Source of the DNA: Campylobacterales bacterium
Lineage (GTDB): Bacteria; Campylobacterota; Campylobacteria; Campylobacterales; QNZT01
Assembly: GCA_026985685.1 (NCBI GenBank)
Contig: JALSQA010000023.1
Coordinates: 1 to 5,481 of the forward strand
Direction of reading: 5' to 3'
Length of the DNA: 5,481 nucleotides
The position numbers and the translations under genes are program-made. Of the stretch, positions 5,244 through 5,481 are shown in pieces. The notes below the pieces were generated by a model. That model was not told the origin of the DNA, made no database searches, and worked only from the letters and a program-made list of their open reading frames with translations. Numbering within the stretch: position 1 is the stretch's first letter; every line of letters begins with the position of its first letter.

Positions 5244-5481
5244 CTAAAACGGTATCTCGTCATCGTTGATATCGATTTCAGGGATACTGTTTGTATTGTT
5301 TTGTTCTACTGGTGTACTTTGTTGCTGTTGTGGTGCGTTGTAACTATTTTGGTTCATTTGGGGTTGTTGTTGCCCTCCTCCATAGTTATTGTTATATCCA
5401 CCACTTTGCTGCTGTGACCCTCCAGCAGAATCTTTAGAACCTAGCATTGTCATGTTTTCTACAGTGATGGAGTGCTTTGAT
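5244..5481 (-). CDS. ssb: Single-stranded DNA-binding protein, C-terminal part (5' end outside window)
   Basis: The frame is open to the window edge and supplies the last 78 residues. They begin SKHSITVENMTMLGSK, the conserved end of the OB-fold domain of bacterial SSB. A flexible linker rich in Gln, Gly and Asn follows (for example SGGYNNNYGGG and APQQQQS). The protein ends EIDINDDEIPF, the acidic tip that recruits replication and repair proteins. SSB coats single-stranded DNA in replication, recombination and repair. The start codon and most of the OB fold lie beyond the right edge. The ATG at 5451-5453 is internal and not the start. It precedes rpsR in the same direction, and rpsF would be expected upstream. 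Confidence 0.95.
   Translation of the reverse strand, partial: SKHSITVENMTMLGSKDSAGGSQQQSGGYNNNYGGGQQQPQMNQNSYNAPQQQQSTPVEQNNTNSIPEIDINDDEIPF

Noticed and set aside
5160..5417. Plus-strand open frame of 85 codons across the repeat and the ssb 3' end
   Set aside because: It is antisense to the clear SSB C-terminus, begins within repeat DNA and has low-complexity hydrophobic content with no family resemblance; the frame is open mainly because the ssb linker codons are repetitive.

Overview
The window looks like chromosomal DNA from a free-living member of the Campylobacterota (Epsilonproteobacteria), of the Sulfurimonas/Sulfurovum/Arcobacter kind. This is inferred from the AT-rich composition, AAGGA-type ribosome binding sites, an ssb-rpsR gene pair, an S18 protein of this type, and a compact lutABC set like the one known in Campylobacter jejuni. 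No phage, transposase, rRNA, tRNA or CRISPR sequence is visible, and no gene-free stretch exceeds 300 bases.

Layout. Bases 1-111 (+) are the last 36 codons of a HigA-type antitoxin, followed by a short hairpin with a T-run. Bases 184-2862 (-) hold three tightly overlapping genes, transcribed lutA, lutB, lutC. They encode the non-flavin iron-sulfur L-lactate utilisation complex. A gap of about 110 bp carries divergent candidate promoters and a small dyad. Next is sppA (2973-3890, +), a membrane-anchored S49 peptidase. Convergent with it, with only two bases between the stops, is a gene for a ClpP-like serine peptidase (3893-4621, -). It has its own candidate promoter and a hairpin at the predicted mRNA 5' end. 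The last part is a ribosomal/DNA-replication operon read on the minus strand. It consists of ssb (3' end only, 5244 to the window edge), a 189-bp spacer, then rpsR (4791-5054) and a strong hairpin terminator.

How they work together. LutABC would oxidise L-lactate to pyruvate and pass electrons to the respiratory chain; no lactate permease or dedicated regulator is adjacent. SppA and the ClpP-like protein share the ClpP/crotonase fold and both retain their catalytic residues, but they lie in separate transcription units and a shared role is not shown. ssb and rpsR form the conserved rpsF-ssb-rpsR arrangement, with rpsF presumably beyond the right edge.

The most unusual feature is the ssb-rpsR spacer. 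It holds two copies of a 67-bp direct repeat at a 92-bp period, with a third hairpin between them. Each copy contains a long hairpin. The only two differences between copies become G·U pairs in the sense RNA, so folding is kept on that strand. One arm of the copy nearest rpsR is also complementary to the rpsR Shine-Dalgarno sequence, which suggests, without proving, an RNA switch or a REP-like element.
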